From Barnesiella propionica (lineage in GTDB: Bacteria > Bacteroidota > Bacteroidia > Bacteroidales > Barnesiellaceae), in NCBI RefSeq assembly GCF_025567045.1, contig NZ_JAOQJK010000003.1:186001-250000 (forward strand): DNA of 64,000 nt, read 5' to 3'. The notes under the pieces were generated by a model, which saw only the letters and a list, made by a program, of their open reading frames with translations, had not been told where the DNA came from and made no database searches. The translations under genes were made by a program, and so were the position numbers. How positions within the stretch are numbered: position 1 is the first letter of the stretch; the number at the start of each line of letters is the position of its first letter. Below are positions 8,945-19,169 of the stretch, in pieces.

Positions 8945-9020
8945 ATCATTTATGCAACTATAAAAAAATAATCATACGCAACCGGAGTTTTCTAACGTTT
9001 ATTCCGGCAACAACTATAGT

Positions 9021-10256
9021 TTATTTTATATCGAACAAATGTGCCAGTATCTTTTTCGTAGCACCTGCATGAGATTCTATATAACGCACGGCAATATCCC
9101 CGGACGATTTCAGGTAAGCACTATCCAGTAAAAATTTATCCATCAGCCGTTTAAAAGTCTGAGGTTCCGAAACCGTAAAGCCTCCGCGCAGGGAAATAAG
9201 ATCCCGGGCTTCCTTAAAGCGGTGATAATTAGGGCCGAAAATAACAGGAACTCCATAAACCGCAGCCTCCGCGATATTATGTATTCCGGCACCGAATCCT
9301 CCCCCTACATAAGCCATCCGGCCGTAAGGATACATCGACGATAACAACCCGAAACAATCGATAATAAGACAATCGGCATTTACTGCACTCTGTTCGGTCG
9401 CCTGACTATAAAGAACGTATGGGCGTTTAAGCTTGGTCCGGATGGAATGAAGATGAGCTTCATGTATCTCGTGAGGAGCCAATATCAACTTCATTTCGGG
9501 ATGGCGGTTGAAATAATCGATAAATATATCCTCGTCCTTAGGCCATGAACTACCGGCCACCAGAACTTTATCACACCCTTTCACAAAAGCCTCCACTACA
9601 GGAAGTTTCTTTGCCTGCAAACGGATATCCATTACCCGGTCGAACCGGGTATCCCCGACTACCGACACAGCATTCACACCTATACCCGAAAGCAGCGTAC
9701 GGGATGCTTCGTCCTGAACATAAAGATGTGTAAAATTCCGCAATATCCGGCGGAAATATCCTCCGTAAGGACGAAAGAATATCTGGGAAGGACGGAATAT
9801 CGCAGAGATTATATATGTGGGGACACCCCGTCTCTTAAGCGCATTGAGATAATTCGCCCAGAATTCATATTTGATAAAGATAGCCTGGGAAGGTTTTACC
9901 AGATCGAGGAAACGTTCCACATTCCCGGGCAGGTCAAAAGGCAGATAACAAATAAGGTCGGCTCCTCGATAATCTTTCCTTACTTCATAACCCGAAGGGG
10001 AAAAAAATGTAATCAGTATTTTTTTTTCGGGATAGGCTTTCTTCACCGCTTCGATCATCGGACGTCCCTGTTCGAATTCCCCCAAAGAAGATGCGTGTAT
10101 CCACAAGTATCCTCCCTGAAGATCGACATTTTTTTCCAGATAAGCAAAAATGTTTTTCTGCCCGTCGGATAATTTACGGGCTTTGGGATTACGCGCTGCT
10201 ACTAATGAAACAGCTTGTTTGTAACAATAAATACCAAAATTATATAATAGTCTCAT
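9021..10256 (-). CDS. waaA: 3-deoxy-D-manno-octulosonic acid (Kdo) transferase
   Basis: About 411 residues from ATG 10256 (MRLLYNFGIYCYKQ); an upstream in-frame ATG at 10289 would add 11 residues ahead of the hydrophobic N-terminus. It transfers Kdo from CMP-Kdo to lipid A precursors at the inner membrane. The N-terminal anchor is followed by SLGEFEQG, whose first Glu (residue 60) is the expected catalytic base, and the C-terminal half has GGGFGAGIHNIAEA and YGVPVIFGPNY typical of GT-B glycosyltransferases such as WaaA. It is the last gene after gltX and a membrane protein gene, with 43 bases to the latter. Confidence 0.93.
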   Translation of the reverse strand: MRLLYNFGIYCYKQAVSLVAARNPKARKLSDGQKNIFAYLEKNVDLQGGYLWIHASSLGEFEQGRPMIEAVKKAYPEKKILITFFSPSGYEVRKDYRGADLICYLPFDLPGNVERFLDLVKPSQAIFIKYEFWANYLNALKRRGVPTYIISAIFRPSQIFFRPYGGYFRRILRNFTHLYVQDEASRTLLSGIGVNAVSVVGDTRFDRVMDIRLQAKKLPVVEAFVKGCDKVLVAGSSWPKDEDIFIDYFNRHPEMKLILAPHEIHEAHLHSIRTKLKRPYVLYSQATEQSAVNADCLIIDCFGLLSSMYPYGRMAYVGGGFGAGIHNIAEAAVYGVPVIFGPNYHRFKEARDLISLRGGFTVSEPQTFKRLMDKFLLDSAYLKSSGDIAVRYIESHAGATKKILAHLFDIK

Positions 10257-10299
10257 GTACACAGAATTCTTTTCCCGTCCATATGGCAAATAATACGGG

Positions 10300-11385
10300 T
10301 TATAGTATATTTTTCAGATATTTCCCTTTTCTGCGGTCTTTATTACCGTAATTGCCTATATTGACACGGACAATCAACTGCTGCTGGAAATCCAGATATC
10401 CGGGCGTATAATGGAGATTAAGGGAGGCCATACAGTTTACAAAACCATTCCTGAATATATAAGCATACACATCGGTGCGGTTATAGGTACGGGACTGGAA
10501 GAAAGGGTCTCCCTGGTTCAGAAGAGTTCCGAACTGTTCATAATAAGGCATTTGCACACCGCCATGGTAAAATGTGTTTTTGAGTCCGAGAAAACGCCAT
10601 TCGGCCAACAAGTCTATCAATATTCCCTGCGGACGTTTCCATCCGTCGTCGGTTCCTCTCCGGCGTTCCAGACTCAACAAATAACCGCATTTCAGAGTAA
10701 GCGAATCCAGCCCGGTACGGCAGGATAAATCCAGTCCTACATAAGGATTAAATATAATATCATCGGTAACTGTTTCCGACTCGGGAGATTTACGGGCACG
10801 GGCCAGATGATTCATGACGGCACGGCCTCCCATAAAAAACAAGGAGACAGGCTGCCAACGGCCGTTACCTGCTACCATAAAAGCTTCGCGATCGGTATTA
10901 GTCTGCATTCTTCTCCAGTCCACATACATTTCGACAAATCCTTTCGGCGCCACATACTGGAACAAAGCTCCCTGTATATTCGGCCGGAAATAAGTCAACG
11001 AATCATATTGTAAATAGGAAGGAGCATTTTCTATCAGCTGGGTACGGGGAAAGAAACCGAATGACATGCGAAAACGGTCACCCCTGTAACGATAATAAAC
11101 CGTAGGTACGAACTTCGCCTCTTTGCTTTTCGTCCCGATAGGCTGTATCCAGTTCACACCTCCCATAATAGTGTGGAGCGTGTCATCCGACAAAGCCAGC
11201 CCGACCTCAGGAGCCAGCCGGGTAGCGAATATCGTTTGAGGAATTACGCCTTTATAACCGTACTCCCGGTTGTCAAAAAAACCGGCAAAATCGACATCCC
11301 ACAAAAATTTCTGGGCCGGAGATACCGCCGTCCATAAAAGACAAGCAAATATCATTGCACACCTGATTGCTATTTTCTTTTTCAT
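10300..11385 (-). CDS. Predicted outer-membrane beta-barrel protein
   Basis: 361 residues with a signal peptide ([18 protein letters not shown], then a likely cut after SPAQ). The mature chain alternates aromatic and polar residues in short beta strands (for example [21 protein letters not shown] and [12 protein letters not shown]), as in porin-like outer-membrane barrels. I recognise no specific substrate motif. Its start overlaps the gltX stop by 4 bases and it is followed by waaA, so it is probably co-transcribed with both. Function unknown. Confidence 0.72.
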   Translation of the reverse strand: MKKKIAIRCAMIFACLLWTAVSPAQKFLWDVDFAGFFDNREYGYKGVIPQTIFATRLAPEVGLALSDDTLHTIMGGVNWIQPIGTKSKEAKFVPTVYYRYRGDRFRMSFGFFPRTQLIENAPSYLQYDSLTYFRPNIQGALFQYVAPKGFVEMYVDWRRMQTNTDREAFMVAGNGRWQPVSLFFMGGRAVMNHLARARKSPESETVTDDIIFNPYVGLDLSCRTGLDSLTLKCGYLLSLERRRGTDDGWKRPQGILIDLLAEWRFLGLKNTFYHGGVQMPYYEQFGTLLNQGDPFFQSRTYNRTDVYAYIFRNGFVNCMASLNLHYTPGYLDFQQQLIVRVNIGNYGNKDRRKGKYLKNIL

Positions 11386-12899
11386 GACAGCCGTTCTATT
11401 GCCTTTCTGATACGGGAGATTGTTTCATCTTTACCCATGATCTCCGTTATATCGAACATATGCGGACCTTTACATTCCCCCACTACAGCCAAGCGGAAAG
11501 CATTCATTACATTTCCCAGATGATAACCTTTCCCTTCTATCCAGGTTAATACTTCTTTTTCTGCAGGAGCTGAAGTAAAGTCGGGAAGAGATTCCAGAAT
11601 ATCTATAAGTTCCGTCATTTGCGCAGGAGTTTCCTCTTTCCAGCGCTTCTTTACCGACTTCTCCTCATAGGTATCGGGAGCTATGAAGAAAAACGCTGTC
11701 TGGTCCCATAATTCTTTTACGAAACTTACCCGGCCTTTAACCAGAGAAATAATACGGGCAACAACCGATTTATCGGCCGTGATCCCTTTTTCGGCAAGAA
11801 GGGGCAAGAACAAATCCGCCAATTCCTCGTCGCTTTTTAACTGTATATATTTATGATTAAACCATTTTCCTTTTTCATAATCAAACTTTGCACCGCTTTT
11901 ACTGCATTTCTCCAAAGAGAAAAGCCGGACGAGCTCATCCATCGACATGATCTCCTGGTCATTCCCGGGATTCCAGCCCAGCAGTGCCAGGAAATTTACG
12001 ACAGCTTCGGGCAAATATCCCGACTCGCGATATCCGGAAGAAACTTCTCCCGTCTTAGGATCGTGCCACTCCAGAGGAAAAACAGGAAATCCCAGACGGT
12101 CTCCGTCGCGCTTACTCAGTTTTCCTTTCCCGTCCGGTTTCAGCAGCAAAGGCAAATGAGCGAATCTCGGCATCGTATCCTCCCACCCGAAAGCCCTGTA
12201 TAGCAAGACATGCAACGGAGCCGAAGGCAGCCATTCCTCCCCCCGGATCACATGAGAAACTTCCATCAGATGATCATCCACAATATTAGCCAGATGATAG
12301 GTCGGCAGATTATCGGCCGATTTATATAAAACTTTATCGTCCAGTACAGACGAATTAATAACGACTTCCCCACGGATAAGGTCATTCACCTGAATATCTT
12401 CTCCCGGTTCTATTTTGAAACGTACAACATACTGTTTCCCCTCAGCGATAAGTGCATTTACTTCGTCTTTCGATAAAGTCAAAGAATTGCGCATTTGCAT
12501 ACGGGTAGAAGCATCATATTGAAAATTAGAAACTTCCTGACGTTTTGCATCCAGTTCTTCGGGTGTATCGAAAGCAATATAAGCTTTACCGTTCTCCAAA
12601 AGGCGGTCTACATACTTACGATAAATTTCTTTCCGTTCGCTCTGGCGGTACGGACCGTATTCTCCTCCGTAGCTGACACCCTCGTCAAATTTGATGCCCA
12701 GCCATTCCAGCGATTCGATTATATACGCTTCCGCTCCCGGAACAAAACGCTGGGAATCGGTATCTTCTATACGAAAGATCATATCACCGCCATGCTGACG
12801 GGCGAACAAATAATTATAAAGGGCAGTACGCACACCACCTATATGTAAAGCTCCCGTAGGACTAGGTGCGAACCGCACCCGTACTTTTCTTTCCGACAT
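11382..12899 (-). CDS. gltX: Glutamyl-tRNA synthetase
   Basis: 505 residues, class I aminoacyl-tRNA synthetase of the cytoplasm. The HIGH-type motif is HIGG (residues 19-22) within [12 protein letters not shown], and the KMSKS-type loop is GKLSKRDG near residue 260. The C-terminal anticodon-binding region is present and the length is normal. A -7 box TAATTTTG is visible on the minus strand at 12925-12932, without a clear -33 element. It leads a short operon with the downstream membrane protein and waaA. Confidence 0.97.
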   Translation of the reverse strand: MSERKVRVRFAPSPTGALHIGGVRTALYNYLFARQHGGDMIFRIEDTDSQRFVPGAEAYIIESLEWLGIKFDEGVSYGGEYGPYRQSERKEIYRKYVDRLLENGKAYIAFDTPEELDAKRQEVSNFQYDASTRMQMRNSLTLSKDEVNALIAEGKQYVVRFKIEPGEDIQVNDLIRGEVVINSSVLDDKVLYKSADNLPTYHLANIVDDHLMEVSHVIRGEEWLPSAPLHVLLYRAFGWEDTMPRFAHLPLLLKPDGKGKLSKRDGDRLGFPVFPLEWHDPKTGEVSSGYRESGYLPEAVVNFLALLGWNPGNDQEIMSMDELVRLFSLEKCSKSGAKFDYEKGKWFNHKYIQLKSDEELADLFLPLLAEKGITADKSVVARIISLVKGRVSFVKELWDQTAFFFIAPDTYEEKSVKKRWKEETPAQMTELIDILESLPDFTSAPAEKEVLTWIEGKGYHLGNVMNAFRLAVVGECKGPHMFDITEIMGKDETISRIRKAIERLS

Positions 12900-13039
12900 A
12901 CTCGATTATTTTTGAAAAACGTCACAAAATTATAGTTTTTTTTTGATATTCAGTCCTTTTATATATTTAGATTCAACAGAATATCTTACAGGGATCAAAA
13001 ACCGGACCCGGTCTTTAGAATACAGCTTTGGGACAGACC

Positions 13040-13243
13040 CTATTCTTCCAACTCTTCCAACATCTTTTTGAGTTCCTCATCGGTCTCATATAATCTGGAT
13101 TTACAATAACGAAGCAATTCGAGCGAACGTGTCGTATAAGCTTTCAGCTCGTCTATTTCACATTCGTTGTTCTGTAACCGCGAAACAATCTGCTCCAGTT
13201 CGGCTATCGCCTTGGCGTAAGTAGGTTTATCGTCCTTTTTCAT
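13040..13243 (-). CDS. xseB: Exodeoxyribonuclease VII small subunit
   Basis: 67 residues, the usual size. It forms a complex with XseA that degrades single-stranded DNA. The signature ELEQIVSRLQNNECEIDEL in an amphipathic helical pair is characteristic, ending in an acidic Glu-rich tail. Its start overlaps the xseA stop by 4 bases, the standard coupled arrangement. Confidence 0.95.
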   Translation of the reverse strand: MKKDDKPTYAKAIAELEQIVSRLQNNECEIDELKAYTTRSLELLRYCKSRLYETDEELKKMLEELEE

Positions 13244-14562
13244 CGCTTATCTTTTTTTATTTTTTCTACATTAGATTCTATTCTGCCATCGGCCAGCCAG
13301 GTTTCGAGTTTATCACCGGGCAATACATCTTTTACCGAGTTTATTACCTTGCCATCTTTCAACGTAAGGCTATACCCTCGCCGTAGTACCGATTCGGGTG
13401 AAATCAGGTCAATCACGTTCCGCATCATATCCAACCGGTTTTTCTCTTTTTCGATACGGAACTTTACAGCGTTCCTGATATTTTCGCCCGACCGCTCCAG
13501 CCTGTATTTTTCATTTCGCAACAGAACTTGCATCTTTTCCGGTATTTCACGGTATAACAAAACTAACCGGTTCTTTTCTCCGTTTATCCGGCGTTCTACA
13601 AGCACAGGCATGGCTGAAGCCGTTTTTTGTAAGAACGCCTTTTCCCGGGATAACGTATCATTGATTCCTTTCAGACAGGAGATTTGCAATTCATTCAAAT
13701 ATCTTGCGGTTTCGTCCACCTGGTTTATCAGCCATTCTGCAGCGGCGGTAGGAGTTTTCACTCGCACATTCGATATACAATCTATCACGGTATCGTCTCT
13801 TTCATGACCTATTCCCGTTATAACCGGAAGAGGGAACTGAGCGACATTAGAAGCTAACAGGTAACTGTCGAAACTGCTCAGATCGGAAGTAGCGCCTCCC
13901 CCCCGGATAATGACTACCCCGTCGAACAATTCCAAATGACGGTGTATCCGGTTCAATGCATCGATGACCGATTCTTCGGTCTGAGTGCCCTGCATCACGG
14001 CCGGGAATAAAACCGTATAGAACCGATAACCGTATTTATTATGATGTAACTGATTCATAAAATCGCCGTACCCTGCGGCTGTAGGTGACGAAATAACCGC
14101 AATACGCTGAGGAAGCGGCACCCATTTCAGCTCTTTATTCATATCCGCCACTCCATCTTCTTCCAAAGAACGAAGGACTTCTCTTCTGCGACGGGCGACA
14201 TCACCCAAAGTATATACAGGATCAATATCATGCACAGTAAGAGAATATCCGTATAATTCATGAAACACGACACTCACCTGCACCAAAACTTTCAATCCGG
14301 GCATAATACCCTGACCTGTCTCCTGTTCAAAAGCCTCCTTTATGAGCCGGAAAACGGGAGCCCATATAATTCCCCTGGCTTTCGCAATAATCTGGTCCGA
14401 GCGGCTATCCTTTTCTACGAATTCCACATAACAATGCCCCGAATAATTGACATGAACTTCGCTCAATTCCGCATGTACCCAATAACGTTCCGGCAAAGAA
14501 TCCGCCAAGACACTGCGCACCAAGCTGTTAAGCTCTAATAAAGAATACATTTTACCGGTCAT
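13240..14562 (-). CDS. xseA: Exodeoxyribonuclease VII large subunit
   Basis: 440 residues. N-terminal OB-fold domain (about residues 5-105), then the nuclease core with PLPQRIAVISSPTAAGYGDF, VIIRGGGATSDLSSFD and ITGIGHERDDTVID. These contain the residues expected of the family's catalytic domain. A long coiled-coil region follows (about residues 280-390) before the C-terminal segment. An alternative start four codons in (14550) is possible. It is immediately upstream of xseB and 6 bases after the S8 protease gene. Confidence 0.95.
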   Translation of the reverse strand: MTGKMYSLLELNSLVRSVLADSLPERYWVHAELSEVHVNYSGHCYVEFVEKDSRSDQIIAKARGIIWAPVFRLIKEAFEQETGQGIMPGLKVLVQVSVVFHELYGYSLTVHDIDPVYTLGDVARRRREVLRSLEEDGVADMNKELKWVPLPQRIAVISSPTAAGYGDFMNQLHHNKYGYRFYTVLFPAVMQGTQTEESVIDALNRIHRHLELFDGVVIIRGGGATSDLSSFDSYLLASNVAQFPLPVITGIGHERDDTVIDCISNVRVKTPTAAAEWLINQVDETARYLNELQISCLKGINDTLSREKAFLQKTASAMPVLVERRINGEKNRLVLLYREIPEKMQVLLRNEKYRLERSGENIRNAVKFRIEKEKNRLDMMRNVIDLISPESVLRRGYSLTLKDGKVINSVKDVLPGDKLETWLADGRIESNVEKIKKDKR

Positions 14563-14568
14563 ATCCCC

Positions 14569-16158
14569 CTACCGTTTTATTATTTTACCCTGTACTTTAT
14601 TAAGATCATCCCATACGGCCCACACATAGATTCCCGGAGGAACGACTGCAGACGAAACAGACAAACTATTGTCATGAAAAAGCGCCACACACCGGTTTCT
14701 TCCGTCAGGAGAATACAATCCTAAACGTACATTCCCGGAGTGTTTCCAGTTCTTTAATACGAAGGTCAGTTTATTACCGGAATCATAACACTGCACCTCA
14801 GGTATATTAATTCCTATCTCTTCCGTACCCGAAGCTACATACGCCTGATAAAAATCCGGAACACCATACCCCCTCAAAGAATCGGGAGCAGAATAAGTAG
14901 AACCGCTTTTTCTTATAACATCTCTCATTTCCGAGGCAGAAAGATGCGGAAGCGCTTGCCAGAGGCAAGCAGATAATCCGGCAATAATAGGAGTGGAAAA
15001 AGATGTCCCGGATTCAGTAACAATAGCCCCTCCCGGACTTATTAAAAAAGTCTGGTCCCCGATACCGGTCACATCGGGCTTCACTCTGCCGTCCTGGCAA
15101 AATCCTACTCCGGTAAAATAGGCAGGGCGTAAATCTCTGCTGATCGCACCCACGGTAATTACAGATTCCACATCTGCAGGAAATGTAATTTTCCGCCACA
15201 ATGAAGAACCTTCATTCCCCGCACTGGAAAAGATAAGAAGCCCCTTCGACGCTCCTATTCCGGCTGCCTTGCTGATATAGGTCGTACGACCGTCCAATTC
15301 ATCCCAACAATGATTCATCGAAGTGTCATCGAACGTATAATAGCCTAACGAACTCGTTACTATATCTACTCCCACACTATCGGCATATTCGATAGCGGCT
15401 GTCCAATAATCTTCTTCGACCGGAAATTCCGAATCGTTATCCTCACTACGCAACAACCAGTAATCGGCACCGGGAGCAGTACCCATATACATGCCTTCCC
15501 AGCAGCTTAACATAGCGGACAAAACCTGGGCGCCGTGTTTATCGGAATTCCGGTAATCAAAAACTCCGGTTACGAAATCTCTCGTCCCTTTGATACGGGC
15601 CTGATCAAATGTTCTGTTCATATCTACATTCTGGAATCCGGCATCGATAACGGCGATTGTCATGCCGCTACCTGTATAACCGGCGGTATGCAGTTTATCC
15701 CCGTTATGTAAAGCTATTTGCTCATAAGAAACTCCATAGGAGGAAGATTCCGTTTTTTCCATATACCGGGATTTCCGTAGCACCGGATTTTCCAGATCAT
15801 CCCGCCATACACATTCAACTTTATCTATAAAAGGTAATTTTTGTAATGCATCCGCTTCTTTTCCTTCTTCGGAATAAACAGTCACCGTATTGAGCCAACG
15901 GGAGGTAACAAGTATTTTCAGTCCGGTATCTTTAATACGATCTATATAAACAGGAGAGACGGGAAAGTCGGTACTGTCAACGGAAATATTTTGTTTTTCC
16001 CGCCTCGCAATCGCTTTTTCCGACAAATACGCTTCGGGATACTCCAGTGAATAAGGGGTGTCTCCCTTATCCGATAACCATATACGATACTTAAATGCCG
16101 ATTGACCGGACAAACAGATTAATATACTGAACAAAAATGTAACGAACAGATTTTTCAT
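14569..16158 (-). CDS. Secreted S8 (subtilisin-like) serine protease, probable T9SS cargo
   Basis: 529 residues with a signal peptide (about 20 residues). The subtilisin catalytic residues are all present: Asp172 in VIDAGF, His208 in DKHGAQV, Asn315 in SSAGNEG and Ser386 in SGTSFSTP. A propeptide-like segment lies between the signal and about residue 140. The C-terminal 80 residues form a small beta domain ending PPGIYVWAVWDD and IIKR, which resembles the type A T9SS sorting domain, so export by the type IX system is likely but inferred. It overlaps the mnmA stop by 4 bases and sits in a run with porV and porU downstream of it on the map. Confidence 0.88.
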   Translation of the reverse strand: MKNLFVTFLFSILICLSGQSAFKYRIWLSDKGDTPYSLEYPEAYLSEKAIARREKQNISVDSTDFPVSPVYIDRIKDTGLKILVTSRWLNTVTVYSEEGKEADALQKLPFIDKVECVWRDDLENPVLRKSRYMEKTESSSYGVSYEQIALHNGDKLHTAGYTGSGMTIAVIDAGFQNVDMNRTFDQARIKGTRDFVTGVFDYRNSDKHGAQVLSAMLSCWEGMYMGTAPGADYWLLRSEDNDSEFPVEEDYWTAAIEYADSVGVDIVTSSLGYYTFDDTSMNHCWDELDGRTTYISKAAGIGASKGLLIFSSAGNEGSSLWRKITFPADVESVITVGAISRDLRPAYFTGVGFCQDGRVKPDVTGIGDQTFLISPGGAIVTESGTSFSTPIIAGLSACLWQALPHLSASEMRDVIRKSGSTYSAPDSLRGYGVPDFYQAYVASGTEEIGINIPEVQCYDSGNKLTFVLKNWKHSGNVRLGLYSPDGRNRCVALFHDNSLSVSSAVVPPGIYVWAVWDDLNKVQGKIIKR

Positions 16159-17264
16159 ATTGTATCTTTATGATATTTCTTCAAAAACTTCTGATCGGCA
16201 ATAATTCCACCGCCGGCAACTTTATCTCCTTTATAAAAAACAGCCGATTGTCCCGGAGTTACCGCCGAAGCATCTTCTAAGAAAGAAACGATCCACTTAT
16301 CTCCTTCTGCCGGACTGGCTACAGCAGCAATCGCCGGACTCCTGTAACGAATGCGTACCGACAGTTCTTCTGCAGAACTCAGTAAACTTTTGTCGTGAAT
16401 CAGAACATCTTCAAGCAACATTTCCGATGCAAGCAGATCCTTTTTATTTCCCAGCCGTATAGTGTTTTTTACAGGATTGATACGGGTTACATAAGCCGGT
16501 TCTCCTAAAGCTATCTCTAATCCTTTACGCTGACCTATCGTATAGAAAGGAAAACCTTTATGCCGGCCCAGTTTACGTCCTATGTGATCTACAAAAAATC
16601 CGCCTTCTACCCTTTCCTGCAAATCAGGAAGCATTGTTCGCAGAAAATCACGATAATCCTTTTCGATAAAGCAGACCTCCATACTCTCTTTTTTCTCGAC
16701 CTTTTCCTTATATCCCCGGTCCAATACATACTGTTTGATCTCTTCTTTTGTCCAGTTCCCTAAAGGAAACAGAGTACGGGACAATTCGCGCTGTCCCAGT
16801 TTCCACAAGAAATAAGACTGGTCTTTTTTTTCATCCAGACCTCTCTTAAGCATATAAATACCGTTCTCGCAATCAATCCGGGCGTAATGGCCGGTAGCGA
16901 CCCGGGAACACCCGAGACGATCTGCCTCATCCAATAAATAATGCCATTTGAAATGAAGATTACACATTACACAAGGATTGGGAGTACGTCCACGAAGATA
17001 TTCACCGATAAACTCCTGCACGACACCGGCACGAAATTCCGAACGCACATCCAGCGTATAATGTTCTATCCCGAGACGGGAAGCTAATTCACGTGCCTCA
17101 AGAACATGATTAGGCTCTTCCTGGCCGGTAAAAGAAAAATGAGAAGGGATATCCCACATACGCATGGTAAGCCCTATTACGTCACAACCCTGCTCCTTCA
17201 AGAGCATACACACAGCCGAACTGTCTATACCACCGCTCATACCAACCAACACACGTTTATTCAT
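16155..17264 (-). CDS. mnmA: tRNA-specific 2-thiouridylase
   Basis: 369 residues from ATG 17264 (MNKRVLVGMSGG); upstream in-frame starts at 17273 and 17300 would only add an atypical extension. It makes 2-thiouridine at tRNA wobble position 34. The ATP PP-loop GMSGGIDSS is at residues 8-16, and the two catalytic cysteines are Cys98 in PNPCVMCN and Cys198 in EVCFIE, matching the E. coli pair. It starts the co-directional pair with the S8 protease and is separated from ispF by a terminator. Confidence 0.96.
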   Translation of the reverse strand: MNKRVLVGMSGGIDSSAVCMLLKEQGCDVIGLTMRMWDIPSHFSFTGQEEPNHVLEARELASRLGIEHYTLDVRSEFRAGVVQEFIGEYLRGRTPNPCVMCNLHFKWHYLLDEADRLGCSRVATGHYARIDCENGIYMLKRGLDEKKDQSYFLWKLGQRELSRTLFPLGNWTKEEIKQYVLDRGYKEKVEKKESMEVCFIEKDYRDFLRTMLPDLQERVEGGFFVDHIGRKLGRHKGFPFYTIGQRKGLEIALGEPAYVTRINPVKNTIRLGNKKDLLASEMLLEDVLIHDKSLLSSAEELSVRIRYRSPAIAAVASPAEGDKWIVSFLEDASAVTPGQSAVFYKGDKVAGGGIIADQKFLKKYHKDTI

Positions 17265-17332
17265 TTCCCGCATCCCTAATCTTTTATCAATAGTTCTCAC
17301 AAAAATAATAACTTAACACGCTATTATAAAAT

Positions 17333-17360
17333 AAAAAAAGGAATATTACAATAATATTCC
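17333..17360 (-). terminator. Intrinsic terminator after ispF
   Basis: A 9-base-pair stem (17352-17360 with 17340-17348, loop of three) is followed on the minus strand by seven U residues. It ends the porV-ispF transcript ahead of mnmA. Confidence 0.75.
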
Positions 17361-17386
17361 CTTCTTACCGAATGTTTTCATTCGGG

Positions 17387-17866
17387 TTATATTTTCTGCA
17401 ACAAGACGACGGCATAGGCCGACATGCCTTCCTCACGTCCCGTATAACCCAGTTTCTCTGTTGTCGTCGCTTTTATAGAGATATCTTCTTCATCTACCTG
17501 CATACACTCTGCCAGTATTTTCTGCATCCGGGGAATATATGCCTTTAATTTAGGACGTTCGGCACAAACGGTCATATCGGCATTTCCGAACTCATATCCT
17601 TTCTCCCGCACCAAAACCATCGTTTCACGTAAAAGTATCTTACTGTCAATATTCTCATATTTGTCGGATGTATCGGGGAAGTGATACCCTATATCTCTCA
17701 GATTAGCAGCTCCCAGCAAAGCGTCGCATAAAGCATGAATAAGTACGTCGGCATCGGAATGTCCCTGCAGGCCTGAGGTATGTTCTATCCGGATACCTCC
17801 CAGCCAGAGTTCGCGCCCCGGAACCAGCTTGTGTACGTCAAATCCGAATCCTACCCGTATCTTCAT
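17387..17866 (-). CDS. ispF: 2-C-methyl-D-erythritol 2,4-cyclodiphosphate synthase
   Basis: 159 residues. It acts in the non-mevalonate isoprenoid pathway. The zinc ligands Asp10 and His12 (GFDVHK) and His44 (GHSDAD) are present, as is the C-terminal TTEKLGYTGR that binds the nucleotide. Its start overlaps the porV stop by 4 bases. Its proximity to porV and porU fits neighbourhoods I recall from other Bacteroidales. Confidence 0.96.
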   Translation of the reverse strand: MKIRVGFGFDVHKLVPGRELWLGGIRIEHTSGLQGHSDADVLIHALCDALLGAANLRDIGYHFPDTSDKYENIDSKILLRETMVLVREKGYEFGNADMTVCAERPKLKAYIPRMQKILAECMQVDEEDISIKATTTEKLGYTGREEGMSAYAVVLLQKI

Positions 17867-19071
17867 CTTCTATGTCCTATCAAATCTCTCAATCCGTCCA
17901 TATCGAAAGATAAAGTAAACCGTAAGGTCTGATCCAACGGACTTGTCTGTGCCGTTGCTACCATATACGCTGCATCTATTCTTAAGACATTCAAAGAAAA
18001 ACCGGCACCGAACGAAAAGAATTTACGGTTCCCTTTAAATTTGTTCTCATTGAAATAACCGGCACGTATAAAAAACTGTTGATTGTAAGAATATTCGGCT
18101 CCTATAGAAAAATTAATTTCCCGGAGTTCCTCTTTGAATCCGCCGGGTGCGTCGGAAAAAGATTTGAATATTCCCTTAATCGGGGACATCGCCTGATATT
18201 CATCTTCTGCAACATCAAAAGCTTCATCCGATTCATAGTCCGATCTCTGAGGACGAGTCGGAACCAGAAGTTTATTCAAATCAAGATTCAACGATATCGT
18301 ATTATATTCGGCTATTGGAAAAAGAAACGAAGTTCCTAAACGCAAATTCGTTGGAAGGAAAGCGTTGTTATTTCCACTGTCATAAGAAATTTTCGTACCT
18401 ATATTGGAGATATTGAATCCCCACGACCATTGACATTCGTTTCTCCCTATTATAGGGTAAGTCGTATAATAACCGGCAATATCGGCCGAAAAGGCAGAAG
18501 CACCCGAAGCATCTGAAGCACTGCTCCCGTCATAGTGAAAACCAAGATCGGAATAAATATAACGAAAAACCACACCCATAGAGAATTTCTCCGACAATTT
18601 CCGGGAATATCCCAAGTCAAATGCCATTTCATAGGGATTTATAGAACCCGTAGCATTACCCTCCGTATCGTTTGTTATTATTTCACCTAAAGAGAAGTAG
18701 CGAAGTGACGCACTCAATGCCTGCAAATCACTACTGCCTAATTTCCAATAACCGGCTACATCGGCCAGGAAAATATCATTGACCAACTTACGTAACCAAG
18801 GCGTATAGGAAAGAGATACACCGGCCTGGCTATAGGCAAAAGCATACTTGGCAGGATTCCAATATTGGGAATTAACGTCCGGGTCGGTAGCCGCACCCAA
18901 ATCACCCATAGCTGCGGCACGCGCGTCCGGGGCGATGCTAAGAGAAGTTACCCCCGTACTGATAGGATTGAATTCATTTTTTGTCGAATTTGCATTTTCT
19001 TTTGCATTAGCGACCGTCACCGCCGACAATATACATACCAAAAGTACTATACTGATTCTTATTCTGCTCAT
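17863..19071 (-). CDS. porV: T9SS outer-membrane protein PorV (LptO)
   Basis: About 402 residues from ATG 19071 (MSRIRISIVLLVCILS), which opens a clean signal peptide; the upstream in-frame ATG at 19173 would add a charged 34-residue leader. PorV is an outer-membrane barrel that shuttles T9SS cargo and forms the attachment complex with PorU. The N-terminus of the mature protein (GVTSLSIAPDARAAAMGDLG) and the motif YWNPAKYAF are diagnostic of the PorV and PorQ group. The C-terminus is beta-rich. It is upstream of ispF (4-base overlap) and directly follows the fumarylacetoacetase-family gene. Confidence 0.93.
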   Translation of the reverse strand: MSRIRISIVLLVCILSAVTVANAKENANSTKNEFNPISTGVTSLSIAPDARAAAMGDLGAATDPDVNSQYWNPAKYAFAYSQAGVSLSYTPWLRKLVNDIFLADVAGYWKLGSSDLQALSASLRYFSLGEIITNDTEGNATGSINPYEMAFDLGYSRKLSEKFSMGVVFRYIYSDLGFHYDGSSASDASGASAFSADIAGYYTTYPIIGRNECQWSWGFNISNIGTKISYDSGNNNAFLPTNLRLGTSFLFPIAEYNTISLNLDLNKLLVPTRPQRSDYESDEAFDVAEDEYQAMSPIKGIFKSFSDAPGGFKEELREINFSIGAEYSYNQQFFIRAGYFNENKFKGNRKFFSFGAGFSLNVLRIDAAYMVATAQTSPLDQTLRFTLSFDMDGLRDLIGHRR

Positions 19072-19169
19072 ATTTTTGTTTTTTGTCTCTGAATACTTAT
19101 AATAAACAGAAATAAACCCCTGTTTATTGTCTTTCCTCTTTTGTTTTTTTCCGAATCGGCCGAAAGAAA

